Positions 50,062-59,770 of a stretch of DNA of 64,000 bases are shown here, piece by piece. Within the stretch, counting starts at the first letter, position 1; each line of letters begins with the position of its first letter. The DNA is taken from assembly GCF_947495965.1 (NCBI RefSeq), contig NZ_CANMBB010000001.1, positions 709,728 to 773,727 on the forward strand. The letters run 5' to 3'. The notes beneath the pieces are model-generated. The model had not been told where the DNA came from, made no database searches, and saw only the letters and a list, made by a program, of their open reading frames with translations. Source of the stretch: an uncultured Maribacter sp. (GTDB taxonomy: Bacteria > Bacteroidota > Bacteroidia > Flavobacteriales > Flavobacteriaceae). The position numbers were made by a program, and so were the translations under genes.

Positions 50062-51672
50062 ATGAAACAAAATAAATTTTTAAGCATGCTCTTTGTCATG
50101 AGTCTACTATTTGTAGCTTGCGAAGAGCAAGAAGATTTGAATATAAATGATGTAAGCCATCGCATTATTGTAACATCAGAACAAGACTTTTCTAATACAA
50201 TAAACGTTGGTGCAGATATTGATTTCGGTGATATTTCAAGAGGTGTTGAATCTAGAATATGGACACTTCCAAGCAATGGAAGTATTATTTCTGGAGGAAG
50301 TGGTACTACTTCATCTGAAAAAGTTATTAAGGCAGTTTTTAATAAAGCAGGAGTTTACGATGTTATCTTAAACCAAAAGTTTAAAGGAAATGTTTTTCGT
50401 AATGATGATAGTACAGAGCCAAGCGATACTAGAGAGTTAGATACAACCATTGTAGTAACCGTAATAGATTCAATTACTTCAGTATTAAAGGCCTATCGAG
50501 TTAATGAAGATGGTAGTACTGGCACGGAACTAAATTTAGCAGATAACGCAGAACATGAACTAGAAGCGAGTAACTCCATTCGTTTGAGTTATACCGCAAT
50601 TGGAGAGCCTCAAAATGTAAATTGGTCTTCTGAAGGTGGTAATCCTAAATTACTTCCGCAAGAGGAAACAGATGATTTTGTAGATATGAAATTTAGTAAG
50701 TTAGGTTCTTGGGATTTACAATACATAGCTGATAGATTTCGTCCTACCGATGCCGATACCCTTTTCTATGAAAAATTAATAAAGGTGATTCCTTCTACAG
50801 AACCAGTTACTTTAGATAGACTTTTTCAAGTAGATGATAAAATTGGTTTAGAGTTCAGTAGAGAAATTGATGACGCTACAGTTAACGCTGGTGATTTTAC
50901 AGTTAGAATAGAAAACAATAAGGATGCAATGAATCCTATTGTACTTAACCCTTCAGTTGTATCTGCTACTGTGGATAGTGATGAAGCAACCATAATTTTT
51001 CTTGAATTAGACGGCACACCATTTTATATTGACGATCTAGTTTATGTAACCTATACACCTGGTAGTTTAACAACTACTGATGAAGTTGCTTCTGATCCTA
51101 TTATTGATGCACAAGTGACTGAGTTCCCAACTCCAGAAAACCTTTTTGTTTCTAATGGTGTTGATTATAGTTTTGAATCTACCACAGCTAATGGCCCTGA
51201 AAGTGGCGGAGGCGACTGGCCATACCAAGGTTGGGGAGGCAACTGGGGTGAATATGATATACAAATTAATGCAAATCTTGCATTTGAAGGAGCTCAAGGT
51301 ATGTCTATAAATTTTAGACCTAATGGAGGAATGATTATTTCCGCTAATACAGAATTTCCAGTAGAAGGTGGAAAAACGTATGAAATTAGCTATTGGCTAT
51401 ATTTAGAAGATCCAATTCCTAATGCTCCGGTAGATAATGCAGCATCAGATATTAGATTTTATGATGCTAGCTGGAATTATTCAGATGTAGTTGGTACAGT
51501 TTTTGAATCGTCCATGCCAACTGGTGAATGGATTTACCAAAGTGCAACTTTCATACCTGGTAATACTGCAAATTCAAAGTTCTTAATAAGAGGACAAAAC
51601 GCGAACTATGCCAGTCCTATTAAGTTTTTTATCGACGGGATGGCGTTAAGGCAACTTAACGTAAGACCATAA
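50062..51672 (+). CDS. PKD-like surface lipoprotein with C-terminal CBM-like module
   Basis: 536 aa; lipobox 'LFVACEEQE'; C-terminal 'DYSFESTTANGPESGGGDWPYQGWGGNWGEYDI...FFIDGMALRQLNVRP'; same gene position as 35365..36813. Confidence 0.75.
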   Translation: MKQNKFLSMLFVMSLLFVACEEQEDLNINDVSHRIIVTSEQDFSNTINVGADIDFGDISRGVESRIWTLPSNGSIISGGSGTTSSEKVIKAVFNKAGVYDVILNQKFKGNVFRNDDSTEPSDTRELDTTIVVTVIDSITSVLKAYRVNEDGSTGTELNLADNAEHELEASNSIRLSYTAIGEPQNVNWSSEGGNPKLLPQEETDDFVDMKFSKLGSWDLQYIADRFRPTDADTLFYEKLIKVIPSTEPVTLDRLFQVDDKIGLEFSREIDDATVNAGDFTVRIENNKDAMNPIVLNPSVVSATVDSDEATIIFLELDGTPFYIDDLVYVTYTPGSLTTTDEVASDPIIDAQVTEFPTPENLFVSNGVDYSFESTTANGPESGGGDWPYQGWGGNWGEYDIQINANLAFEGAQGMSINFRPNGGMIISANTEFPVEGGKTYEISYWLYLEDPIPNAPVDNAASDIRFYDASWNYSDVVGTVFESSMPTGEWIYQSATFIPGNTANSKFLIRGQNANYASPIKFFIDGMALRQLNVRP

Positions 51673-51694
51673 AAATTGAGTTAGTTAAGTTAGA

Positions 51695-51727
51695 AAAAGG
51701 GTTGGCTTATTTATGGTCAACCCTTTT
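51695..51727 (+). terminator. Intrinsic terminator after the PKD lipoprotein gene
   Basis: AAAAGGGTTG...CAACCCTTTT. Confidence 0.7.
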
Positions 51728-51742
51728 ACTTCTTATATACTT

Positions 51743-51896
51743 ACGGGGCAATGGATTTACCAAAATCAAATATTTGATGCGGGACCTGGTCGTGACATCA
51801 CTTGGTAAACTAAAGTGATTCAACGAATTTCATGATAACGCTCTTGTCTTCTATTTAGATGACTTTTTCTTAGCAGAAGTACCTGTTAGGCCATAA
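51743..51896 (+). pseudogene. Decayed duplicate of a PKD/CBM-lipoprotein 3' end
   Basis: Reads TGQWIYQNQIFDAGPGRDITW* then, after a frameshift, NALVFYLDDFFLAEVPVRP*; compare the intact neighbour's TGEWIYQSATFIPG...SPIKFFIDGMALRQLNVRP*. Confidence 0.75.
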
Positions 51897-51920
51897 ATCA
51901 AATAATAGTTTACTAAAAGT

Positions 51921-51952
51921 AAAAGGGTTGTATACTAGTATACAACCCTTTT
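51921..51952 (+). terminator. Perfect 32-bp palindrome, terminator of the remnant
   Basis: AAAAGGGTTGTATACTAGTATACAACCCTTTT then T; outer 10 bp of each arm identical to the 51695-51727 terminator. Confidence 0.75.
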
Positions 51953-52005
51953 TATTTATACTATATCTTATCTTTTTTAAGGGATAAATATATCCATTTA
52001 GACTA

Positions 52006-53598
52006 CTAAAAATTTGCCATAAATTTAGCAAGGTTTGTTCCTTTTTCTAAATTTAATTTTTTTCTTAATCTATACCTAGAGGTATGTGCACTTTCTATTG
52101 TAATACCCAACAAAGAAGACATTTCTTTACTAGAAAAACCTAGTTTAAGTAAAGCACATAACTTTAAATCTGTTTGACTTAAGTTTGGATATTTTTTTCT
52201 CATGTTTTTATAAAAATTTTGGTTAACAGAAATAAACCTAGTCTCAAACTCTTTCCAGCTATCGCCAATAGAGTTTTGAAAGCTATTAACCATACTATGA
52301 ATTGCTCTAACGTCAATAGCATCATTCTTGGCAATACTATTTTTTAATTTAATTATAAACTCTTCTTTTTCTATTAATTGTAATACTGAAGTCGTAAGCT
52401 CTCTATTTTTTAACTTCATAACTTCATTAATCTTCTCTTTTTCTAAATTATTTTTTCTCCTTAAATTCCTAAAAAAAAGCATCCCATACAGTAGTAAAAA
52501 AACAAAAGCAGCTGCCATTAAAATGTTTCGTAAAAAACTAATCCTTTTTTGACTTTCAAGTTCTTGAATCTTGGCTTCATTAAGCATTTCTAATTCCTTT
52601 TCTTTTTGTAATCTGTATTTATCTTTTATCTCTATTAAATGCTTGTTATTTTTACTATTAAGCCCAAATATTTTTTCATTTAACTCTTCTGCTTTCTTTT
52701 TAAATTCAAATGCCTCTTTATAATTACCTTTATTAGAATACAATTTTGATAAAATATTATAATTAAATAATTTGTATCCTAAATGCTTATTATACTTTTC
52801 AGAAAAAGAAAGGGAGTTTTTAAAAGAATTTATTGCTTGTGTTGTATCTCCATTTAATGTATATATTTCACCAAACAAATAATAAATAACTGTTAAGTAT
52901 GAAGGGTCATTTTTTTCAAAAAACTCTTTAGCATTATTTAATTTACTAAGAGACTCATTATAGTTTCCTTTTACGACTGCATTATAATAAGCCGCTTCGG
53001 ACTCTACATAAAATGATTTTTCATAGGGACTTATTTTTTTTAGCGATAGCATACAGCTATCTAAATAAACTTTAGCCATTTTTAAGTTATTGTTTATACG
53101 ATAACAATTAACAATTGCATAATAATTACTAACTAAATAATCAACTCCTATTTTATTTTCCTTAACCAACTCTTTTTTAAGCCTTAAAGATTTATTAAAA
53201 TAATCTAAAGATTCTTCCTCTCTTCTGTAAGAATTATACAACCATCCTAATTCTCTATAAATCATAGACTTAGAAATATTATCGTTAGACAAATCGGCAA
53301 GAATTAATGCATCCCAATAACCATCATAGGATTTTCCATAATCTAGTATATTACTGTAAAGTGCAGAAAGTTGGCAAATACTATTTATAAGATTTAAAGT
53401 GTCATTTTCTTTACGATAAAAATCAATTCCACTATTTAAATAATAAACAGCACTATCTATGTTTTTCTCTGTTAAATGCTTAGCCTTTTCTATATATTTA
53501 TTAGTAACATAAGGTTCTTGACCATTTATGTACATACAAAATATGCAAAAAATAATACTAAACATTTTTTGTAAACTCATACCCTTTTTCATAGCCAT
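52006..53598 (-). CDS. TPR / LuxR-type HTH transcriptional regulator
   Basis: 530 aa; N-terminal TPRs, one TM segment ('ILMAAAFVFLLLYGMLFF'), C-terminal 'LSQTDLKLCALLKLGFSSKEMSSLLGITIESAHTSRYRLRKKLNLE'. Confidence 0.85.
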   Translation of the reverse strand: MAMKKGMSLQKMFSIIFCIFCMYINGQEPYVTNKYIEKAKHLTEKNIDSAVYYLNSGIDFYRKENDTLNLINSICQLSALYSNILDYGKSYDGYWDALILADLSNDNISKSMIYRELGWLYNSYRREEESLDYFNKSLRLKKELVKENKIGVDYLVSNYYAIVNCYRINNNLKMAKVYLDSCMLSLKKISPYEKSFYVESEAAYYNAVVKGNYNESLSKLNNAKEFFEKNDPSYLTVIYYLFGEIYTLNGDTTQAINSFKNSLSFSEKYNKHLGYKLFNYNILSKLYSNKGNYKEAFEFKKKAEELNEKIFGLNSKNNKHLIEIKDKYRLQKEKELEMLNEAKIQELESQKRISFLRNILMAAAFVFLLLYGMLFFRNLRRKNNLEKEKINEVMKLKNRELTTSVLQLIEKEEFIIKLKNSIAKNDAIDVRAIHSMVNSFQNSIGDSWKEFETRFISVNQNFYKNMRKKYPNLSQTDLKLCALLKLGFSSKEMSSLLGITIESAHTSRYRLRKKLNLEKGTNLAKFMANF

Positions 53599-54029
53599 AA
53601 AATTTTAATTCATAATAAATGTATAAATGACAGTATTGAAATTTATACTGAACAAATAAAATGATGTTTAAGTCTATGTCAATATAATATTTGATTAGTT
53701 ATTATCTATTATAATTATGCTGCTTTTTGGTAATGTTCAGTTTTAATTCATCAAAAAACAAGGGGTGTTTACCATATTAAAGTGATTTTTGTATAAAAAA
53801 TTAGTTAAAAATTTATCAATATGGCAATGCTGTGCAGATATCATGTTTAGTACAAAGATTTAATAGAAAGTATTTCATGTTCAATAAAACTATTGCAGAA
53901 GAATTAAAAAAGGTAAAATCAAATGCATTTTAGATTTTTAAATATTCCTAAAATATAGAACATCAAAATTCTAAATCTCAACAACTAAACAAATAACTCT
54001 AAGATTTATAATAAATTAAATATTACAAA

Positions 54030-55247
54030 ATGAAATTAAGAAGAAGCATTATTTTCCTGTCCTTTATTACAACGTTAATTACGATTAGTTCTAGTGCACA
54101 AATTAACTCCCCAACTAAGGTAAATAATATAGACTTTTCTAAAATAACTCAGGAACAAATAGACCATTTAGGTATAACAGATATAAACCATTTAAGTGCA
54201 GCATCTAAAAGAGCCTTAATGTGGCCTACAGATCTTGGAAATGATTGGTTTGTAGAATTTTCTAACTTAAGTCCATTAAAAGGAGATTTAGCCTATGAAG
54301 AAGGTGTTGTACGTAGAGACCCTAGCGCTATTATAAAAGAAAACGGAAAATTTTATGTATGGTATTCTAAAAGTACTGGGCCTACACAAGGGTTTGGAGG
54401 CGATGTTGAAAACGACAAAGTATTTCCTTGGGATCGTTGCGATATTTGGTATGCAACATCAAAAGACGGAGAAACTTGGAAAGAAGAAGGCCTAGCGGTA
54501 CCTAGAGGAAAAGCAGGTGCGTATGACGATAGGTCTGTATTTACAGTAGAAATCATGAAACATGAAGACAAATACTATTTGTGCTACCAAACTGTAAAGT
54601 CTCCATATACAGTACGTGTTAAAAACCAAATTGGTTTAGCATGGTCTAATTCTCCTGATGGACCTTGGACAAAAAGTAAAGAGCCAATATTAAGTCCTGC
54701 GGATAATGGCATATGGAAAGGTGAAAAACAAGATAGATTTGCTGTGGAACGCAAAGGTGATTTTGATAGTCATAAAGTACATGATCCTTGTATTATACCT
54801 TACAATGGTAAATTTCATCTTTATTATAAAGGAGAACAAATGGGAGAAGAAATTACATTTGGAGGAAGACAAATACGTCATGGGCTTGCCATAGCAGACA
54901 AACCAGAAGGGCCTTATATAAAGTCTCCTTATAACCCTATTAGTAATAGCGGACATGAAATTTGCGTTTGGCCATACAACGGAGGTATTGCTGCGTTAAT
55001 TACAACTGATGGCCCAGAGAAAAACACCATTCAATGGGCGCCAGATGGTATTAACTTTGAGATAATGTCTGTTATACCAGGAGTTAGTGCTCATGCTATT
55101 GGTTTAAATAGAACCTCCGATAATGAAAAAGAACCTACAGAAATATTACGTTGGGGATTATCTCATATATACAATAGTTGGAATTATCAAAGTATTATGA
55201 GTTATACATCTAAAACAAAAAAACAACACAGAGCTAAAGGAGAATAA
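54030..55247 (+). CDS. GH117 alpha-1,3-(3,6-anhydro)-L-galactosidase
   Basis: 405 aa; signal peptide; '[26 protein letters not shown]', '[21 protein letters not shown]', '[19 protein letters not shown]', '[19 protein letters not shown]', the GH117 pattern. Confidence 0.88.
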   Translation: MKLRRSIIFLSFITTLITISSSAQINSPTKVNNIDFSKITQEQIDHLGITDINHLSAASKRALMWPTDLGNDWFVEFSNLSPLKGDLAYEEGVVRRDPSAIIKENGKFYVWYSKSTGPTQGFGGDVENDKVFPWDRCDIWYATSKDGETWKEEGLAVPRGKAGAYDDRSVFTVEIMKHEDKYYLCYQTVKSPYTVRVKNQIGLAWSNSPDGPWTKSKEPILSPADNGIWKGEKQDRFAVERKGDFDSHKVHDPCIIPYNGKFHLYYKGEQMGEEITFGGRQIRHGLAIADKPEGPYIKSPYNPISNSGHEICVWPYNGGIAALITTDGPEKNTIQWAPDGINFEIMSVIPGVSAHAIGLNRTSDNEKEPTEILRWGLSHIYNSWNYQSIMSYTSKTKKQHRAKGE

Positions 55248-55310
55248 ATTAAAAAATTAGCTTATAGTTAATAAGGGTAGCATTCTGTGTTTAAAAAAAC
55301 AAACAATATC

Positions 55311-56549
55311 ATGACAGCTAACCTACTAAAAAAAGGTGTTTCATTTATTTTAACACTTATTGTAATAAACTTATTTTCATGTAAAAACAACCATCTAACA
55401 ACCTATGAGAGTTCTTCTTATAAGCGTTTTCGTGAAAATCATATCCATTATGAGAAGTATAATGAATTTAACACCCAGTTTAGTTATAAAAAACTAGAAG
55501 GATTTGATTTTGATAAAGGCATTGAACGTTATTACCCATCTAGTATTATACAAGATGGCGGGCTATATTATATGTGGTACTCTAAACCACAAAAAAACAC
55601 TAAAGTAGTTGGCCCCAATAACGCAACAGATTCTCTAAGAGCTTTTCACTGGGATTTGTGTGATGTATGGTTTGCTACATCTATTGATGGATATAAATGG
55701 GAAGAGCAAGGAATTGCAATTTCTAGAGGTAAAAAAGGGCGCTACGATCATCGTAGCGTTTTTAACCCTGAGATTTTATTTGCAGATGGTAAATATTATC
55801 TAGCATACCAGGCTGCTAAAAGTATAAAAGATGCTCGCTGGTCTAAACTATTTTTAACATCTGGAGATTTTACCCCTAATGTAATTGGCATGTCTGTAGC
55901 AAACTCCCCAGCAGGTCCTTGGGAGCCTCTGGACGAACCCATTTTAAAACCTGGTCCAGAAGATAGCTGGGATGGAGAAGTTATTCATGAACCCACTTTT
56001 ATTGTTAAAGGAGGACAGTATTTTTTATACTACAAAAGTCATAGCCGGTTACCTTGGACTCCTAACATAACATCTGGAAAATATAATAAAAAACATGCCG
56101 ACATTCCCTTAGCAACTGGTGTTGCTATAGCGAACTCTCCTAAAGGACCGTACATTAAATCAAAATATAATCCTGTATTAATGGGAGGGCATGGTAGTAT
56201 GGTTTGGCCATACCGTAATGGTATATGCGCTACATTACCTGAGGGACCAGAAAGAAACAGTATCTTATTTTCTGAAGATGGAATAAATTTTTACCCAGTA
56301 ATACAAGGTGTAACTGTTCCTATGGGCGGCGGTGCCTTTAGGCCTGGGAAATTCACAGATAGCAATAAACAACCAGGACAAGGTATAACATGGGGAATTA
56401 GTCATAAACTATACCCTATGTATCATTTTGTACGCTTTGACTGCGATTTATCTTTAGAGAAAGGCAATAAAATTAAAAAGAAGCACCAAATGGTTAAAGA
56501 TTATATGAAGAGTAAGGAATATAAATATAACCCTCTACTTAAACAATAA
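55311..56549 (+). CDS. Divergent GH117-like lipoprotein
   Basis: ORF track start 55287 is GTG; ATG at 55311 gives a lipoprotein signal (VINLFSCKNN). 'RYYPSSIIQDGGLYYMWYSKPQK', 'WDLCDVWFATSIDGYKWEEQGIAISRGKKGRYDHRSVFNPEI', 'GGHGSMVWPYRNGI'. Confidence 0.8.
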   Translation: MTANLLKKGVSFILTLIVINLFSCKNNHLTTYESSSYKRFRENHIHYEKYNEFNTQFSYKKLEGFDFDKGIERYYPSSIIQDGGLYYMWYSKPQKNTKVVGPNNATDSLRAFHWDLCDVWFATSIDGYKWEEQGIAISRGKKGRYDHRSVFNPEILFADGKYYLAYQAAKSIKDARWSKLFLTSGDFTPNVIGMSVANSPAGPWEPLDEPILKPGPEDSWDGEVIHEPTFIVKGGQYFLYYKSHSRLPWTPNITSGKYNKKHADIPLATGVAIANSPKGPYIKSKYNPVLMGGHGSMVWPYRNGICATLPEGPERNSILFSEDGINFYPVIQGVTVPMGGGAFRPGKFTDSNKQPGQGITWGISHKLYPMYHFVRFDCDLSLEKGNKIKKKHQMVKDYMKSKEYKYNPLLKQ

Positions 56550-56657
56550 TAATTAAAAAAGGGCATGGCCCTACCCATACCCTTTACTTAAAACTAAACT
56601 TAACTCAAACTCATTATTATTTCTCAATAAATTTTATAATGTGTAAACTTTTAAAAG

Positions 56658-57914
56658 CTATTTATCTTCTAGTTTCCAAGTACGAACCCAATCAACCTTC
56701 ATAGTATTAATTGTATTATCAGCCAAATCATTTTTATCTGCCAACCCTCCTAAGAAACATTCATCAGCAGTCCACAAATCAAAAATAAGCTCTAACTCTA
56801 AAGTAAAATCTTGATTTGTAGTAACTTTTCCTGCAGGCTCGCCATCTAGGTAAAATTGAACGGTACGCTCATCAATCCACCAGCACCCTACAATATGGTA
56901 ATCTTCGTTCCAAGTTTTGTCTTTTTTCGGATTTTCATCAGACAACCATCTTGTATCATAATTATCTTCATGTCTTTCTGTAACTCCGTTTTTAGCTATA
57001 AAATATTGTGAGTTCATTTGTGTTGGAAATAAATTTGTAGTCCATGGAAAATTTGGTGTATTCATAGAAGTATTTACACAATCTTCTGTTGGTTTAGAAT
57101 TATTTTCTACAATATCTATTTCATCTCTATCATCAATATCACCATTATTCATCCAAAAAGTATTAAAAGCAGAGATATGAGCGGTTTTCATACTACATTC
57201 TGTATACATAGGATACTTTATTTTAGTAGTTGAATGAACTCTTGCAGTTTGAAACCAATTTGGATCACTCCTTAATGTTGCCTGAATACAAAGATTACCA
57301 TCTTCTGTATAAGAATTCTCAGACCTCATAAAAACAGGAGTTCCGCCATAATTCCAAAATGAATTATACCACTTTTTTGATGTATCATTTGGATCATTAG
57401 AAATATCCAAAAGACCTTCAAATTCATCTGAAAGAGCATCTACTTTAACCCATTTTTTATCATTTGGAGTGGTATCTTCTATAGATACGAAAGAAGGAAA
57501 ATCAGGATTTATATTTTCAAAAACTTCAGCTGATGGCCCTTGATTTTCAGTTACTTCTATAGCAACTGTAGCTGTAACGCCATTATCATCTTTATCTATT
57601 ATTCTATAGGTAAAACTATCACTTCCAAAAAAGTTAGAATTAGGTACATACTCAAAAACGCCATCACTAACTTCTGTAACATTTCCATTTACAGGAGAGC
57701 TTGCTAAACTATAATTATTTGTATCACCTCCATTGGGTCCAATATTATCATTTACAGACACATCTATTTGGTTATTATCACCAGATTTACTATTCTCTGT
57801 AACAGAAAGAGAATCATCTGCTGCCGTTGGACCACCAGATTCTTCATTAGAATTAGAGGAGCACGAGATAAGTATACTTACAAGGCCAATAATTAGAAAT
57901 GAGTAAGTTTTCAT
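56658..57914 (-). CDS. GH16 beta-agarase/porphyranase-like lipoprotein with N-terminal Ig/cadherin-like domain
   Basis: 418 aa; lipobox 'VSILISCSSN'; N-terminal 'AADDSLSVTENS...NSNFFGSDSFTYRIIDKDDNGVTATVAIEV'; catalytic 'DEIDIVEN' (E-I-D-x-x-E), 'FNTFWMNNGDIDDRDEIDIVE', 'YHIVGCWWIDERTVQFYLDGE'. Confidence 0.85.
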   Translation of the reverse strand: MKTYSFLIIGLVSILISCSSNSNEESGGPTAADDSLSVTENSKSGDNNQIDVSVNDNIGPNGGDTNNYSLASSPVNGNVTEVSDGVFEYVPNSNFFGSDSFTYRIIDKDDNGVTATVAIEVTENQGPSAEVFENINPDFPSFVSIEDTTPNDKKWVKVDALSDEFEGLLDISNDPNDTSKKWYNSFWNYGGTPVFMRSENSYTEDGNLCIQATLRSDPNWFQTARVHSTTKIKYPMYTECSMKTAHISAFNTFWMNNGDIDDRDEIDIVENNSKPTEDCVNTSMNTPNFPWTTNLFPTQMNSQYFIAKNGVTERHEDNYDTRWLSDENPKKDKTWNEDYHIVGCWWIDERTVQFYLDGEPAGKVTTNQDFTLELELIFDLWTADECFLGGLADKNDLADNTINTMKVDWVRTWKLEDK

Positions 57915-57939
57915 AATATTTTTTTTAGGTTTTATTAAT

Positions 57940-58839
57940 TTAAAAAAGGTTACTTTGCTCTTGTGTGAGCGAATCTATTTTTCGGATTTTAATATCCTTA
58001 AAAAACACTTCCGCAGCTTCACTCTGTAATTGAATTTTTCCTTGTATTAGAGGTACTTCTTTACCATTTTCATCTATATATCTGGAATCTTTCAAAATCA
58101 TAACAACTTCCCCATTTACGATATGCAAACTTTTCCCTTCATAACAAATCAAGTCAAGTGTATTCCACTCGTCATTGGGTTTTTCATAGTTACCACTTCG
58201 CAAACAATAGTTTTTATACGGACTACCCATACCTATTGGCAAGTACTCTTGCGACTCATGAGCTAAAGGATCCAAAACAGATTCTGGTTTGTAGGCTTTA
58301 ATATCTATAGCAGAATTTGCTTGACTCCAAAAATCTCCAGTATGTCCCTCCATAATCTGAAATTCTTGTGAAAGCATCCATGAACGCCAATATTCTACAG
58401 CCATTGGACCCATAGAATGGTATAAAATACCTGAGTCCTTAAGCAAATCTTTTCTATAAGCCCATTTTTTATCTCCCCACTTATATTGTAATTGAAAATG
58501 ATAGTTTTTATATTCTTTTTTGGTAATTAAACATCCATAATATTCTCCTGTATTCTTAATTATAGTATTACCATCTTCTAAAAAAGTTGTAAAAACATTA
58601 TAAGAGGGGTTGTTTACCCCAATAGGAGCAATTTCTTGCCCTTCTTTATTTTTTGGCACAGAACCGTCATAACCAGGCTGGTGTTGGTAACTTAAATAAT
58701 TATCCCAATGGGTTAAATCTTTATCTATTAATTCTTCCCATTCATATATTTCACTAACACTTTTATTATCTACTTTTTTTAATTGGTTACAAGAGACAAG
58801 AAGTAAAAGTAATGGCAAAATATTTTTAAAAACTTTCAT
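57940..58839 (-). CDS. DUF1080 (3-keto-disaccharide hydrolase-like) lipoprotein
   Basis: 299 aa; lipobox 'LLLLLVSCNQ'; 'NTGEYYGCLITKKEYKNYHFQLQYKWG', 'GKIQLQSEAAEVFFKDIKIRKI' is the classical DUF1080 C-terminus. Confidence 0.88.
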   Translation of the reverse strand: MKVFKNILPLLLLLVSCNQLKKVDNKSVSEIYEWEELIDKDLTHWDNYLSYQHQPGYDGSVPKNKEGQEIAPIGVNNPSYNVFTTFLEDGNTIIKNTGEYYGCLITKKEYKNYHFQLQYKWGDKKWAYRKDLLKDSGILYHSMGPMAVEYWRSWMLSQEFQIMEGHTGDFWSQANSAIDIKAYKPESVLDPLAHESQEYLPIGMGSPYKNYCLRSGNYEKPNDEWNTLDLICYEGKSLHIVNGEVVMILKDSRYIDENGKEVPLIQGKIQLQSEAAEVFFKDIKIRKIDSLTQEQSNLF

Positions 58840-59160
58840 ATTATTTTTAGTATTTTATTGGTATTCTTTTATAGAATTCTACAGAAGAAAAAATATGTAG
58901 AATTAGGTTATTTATAGTAATAAAAAATAAAAGGAGTTAACACACTCTTTGTAAAATATGCTAGAGTAATATTACAAAAAAAGGGAGCAAAGGCTTATTC
59001 AATAATAAATTTTAAACGACTTGTCTAGTTTTTATTGATGCATATTTATATAAGGATTAGCGTCTTTTTAAAAAAAAATATTTTATTCAGTTTTTATTCA
59101 GGTTAGTTTAGTTAAGTACCATTATATATTATCCTATTTTTAAGAAAACAATATTTAATT

Positions 59161-59709
59161 ATGAAAATTTATAATAGTAAGAGTAAAAAAGTAAACAGCT
59201 TTACATCAAAACTTATTTGCAGATATTGCTTCTTTGTAATATTTCTTGGTTTGGGCGCTAATAATGCCTTAGCTCAAAGTACAGATTCTAAAGTTTCAGC
59301 TAAAGAAAATAAAACAGAAGCAAGGGTTACTGGTTTAAAATACATTAGCGTGCACGTTTTAGAACTGGAAAAAACCTTAAAGCTATATCGCGAAATACTG
59401 GGTTTTAAAATGTCTGATGCCGAAGTACTTCATGGGCCAGGACTTGAAGGAATGCTCGTAATGAAACTAAAGGCCGATGACTTAACAATTGGGCTATCGC
59501 TTACGGCTCCAGAATTTATAGATACTATAGGGCCAATAGGAAACACTAACCACAACCACTTTATGTTAAAGGTAAATAACATTGGCCCAATTGGAGACAA
59601 GTTAAAAGAAGAAGGCTATGCGCTGGAAAATGAAAATTACGCTCGTGATAAATACACATTCTTTGTAGGACCTAACGGAGAAATTATAGGTTTATCTGCT
59701 TGGGATTAA
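59161..59709 (+). CDS. VOC/glyoxalase-fold protein with signal peptide
   Basis: 182 aa; 'FLGLGANNALAQ' signal; 'GLKYISVHVLELEKTLKLYREILGFKMSDAEVL...KYTFFVGPNGEIIGLSAWD'. Confidence 0.85.
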   Translation: MKIYNSKSKKVNSFTSKLICRYCFFVIFLGLGANNALAQSTDSKVSAKENKTEARVTGLKYISVHVLELEKTLKLYREILGFKMSDAEVLHGPGLEGMLVMKLKADDLTIGLSLTAPEFIDTIGPIGNTNHNHFMLKVNNIGPIGDKLKEEGYALENENYARDKYTFFVGPNGEIIGLSAWD

Positions 59710-59736
59710 TTTAAACAACATTATACTTTGTAAAGT

Positions 59737-59770
59737 AAGGTCTTGGTAACAGTATATACGCCAAGACCTT
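59737..59770 (+). terminator. Intrinsic terminator
   Basis: AAGGTCTTGG...CCAAGACCTT then TTTT. Confidence 0.75.

Noticed and set aside
47794-51297. ORFs 47794, 47857, 48940, 49839, 50040, 50826 and 51067
   Set aside because: Alternate-frame or antisense readings of the SusC, SusD and PKD genes.
54353-54956. ORFs 54353, 54690 (-) and 54706 (+) inside the first GH117 gene
   Set aside because: Shadow ORFs; the GH117 frame is continuous and motif-rich.
56549-56657. Possible terminator between GH117 and GH16 (AAAAGGGCATGGCCCTACCC...)
   Set aside because: Several short competing pairings and no clean stem plus T run, so not called.
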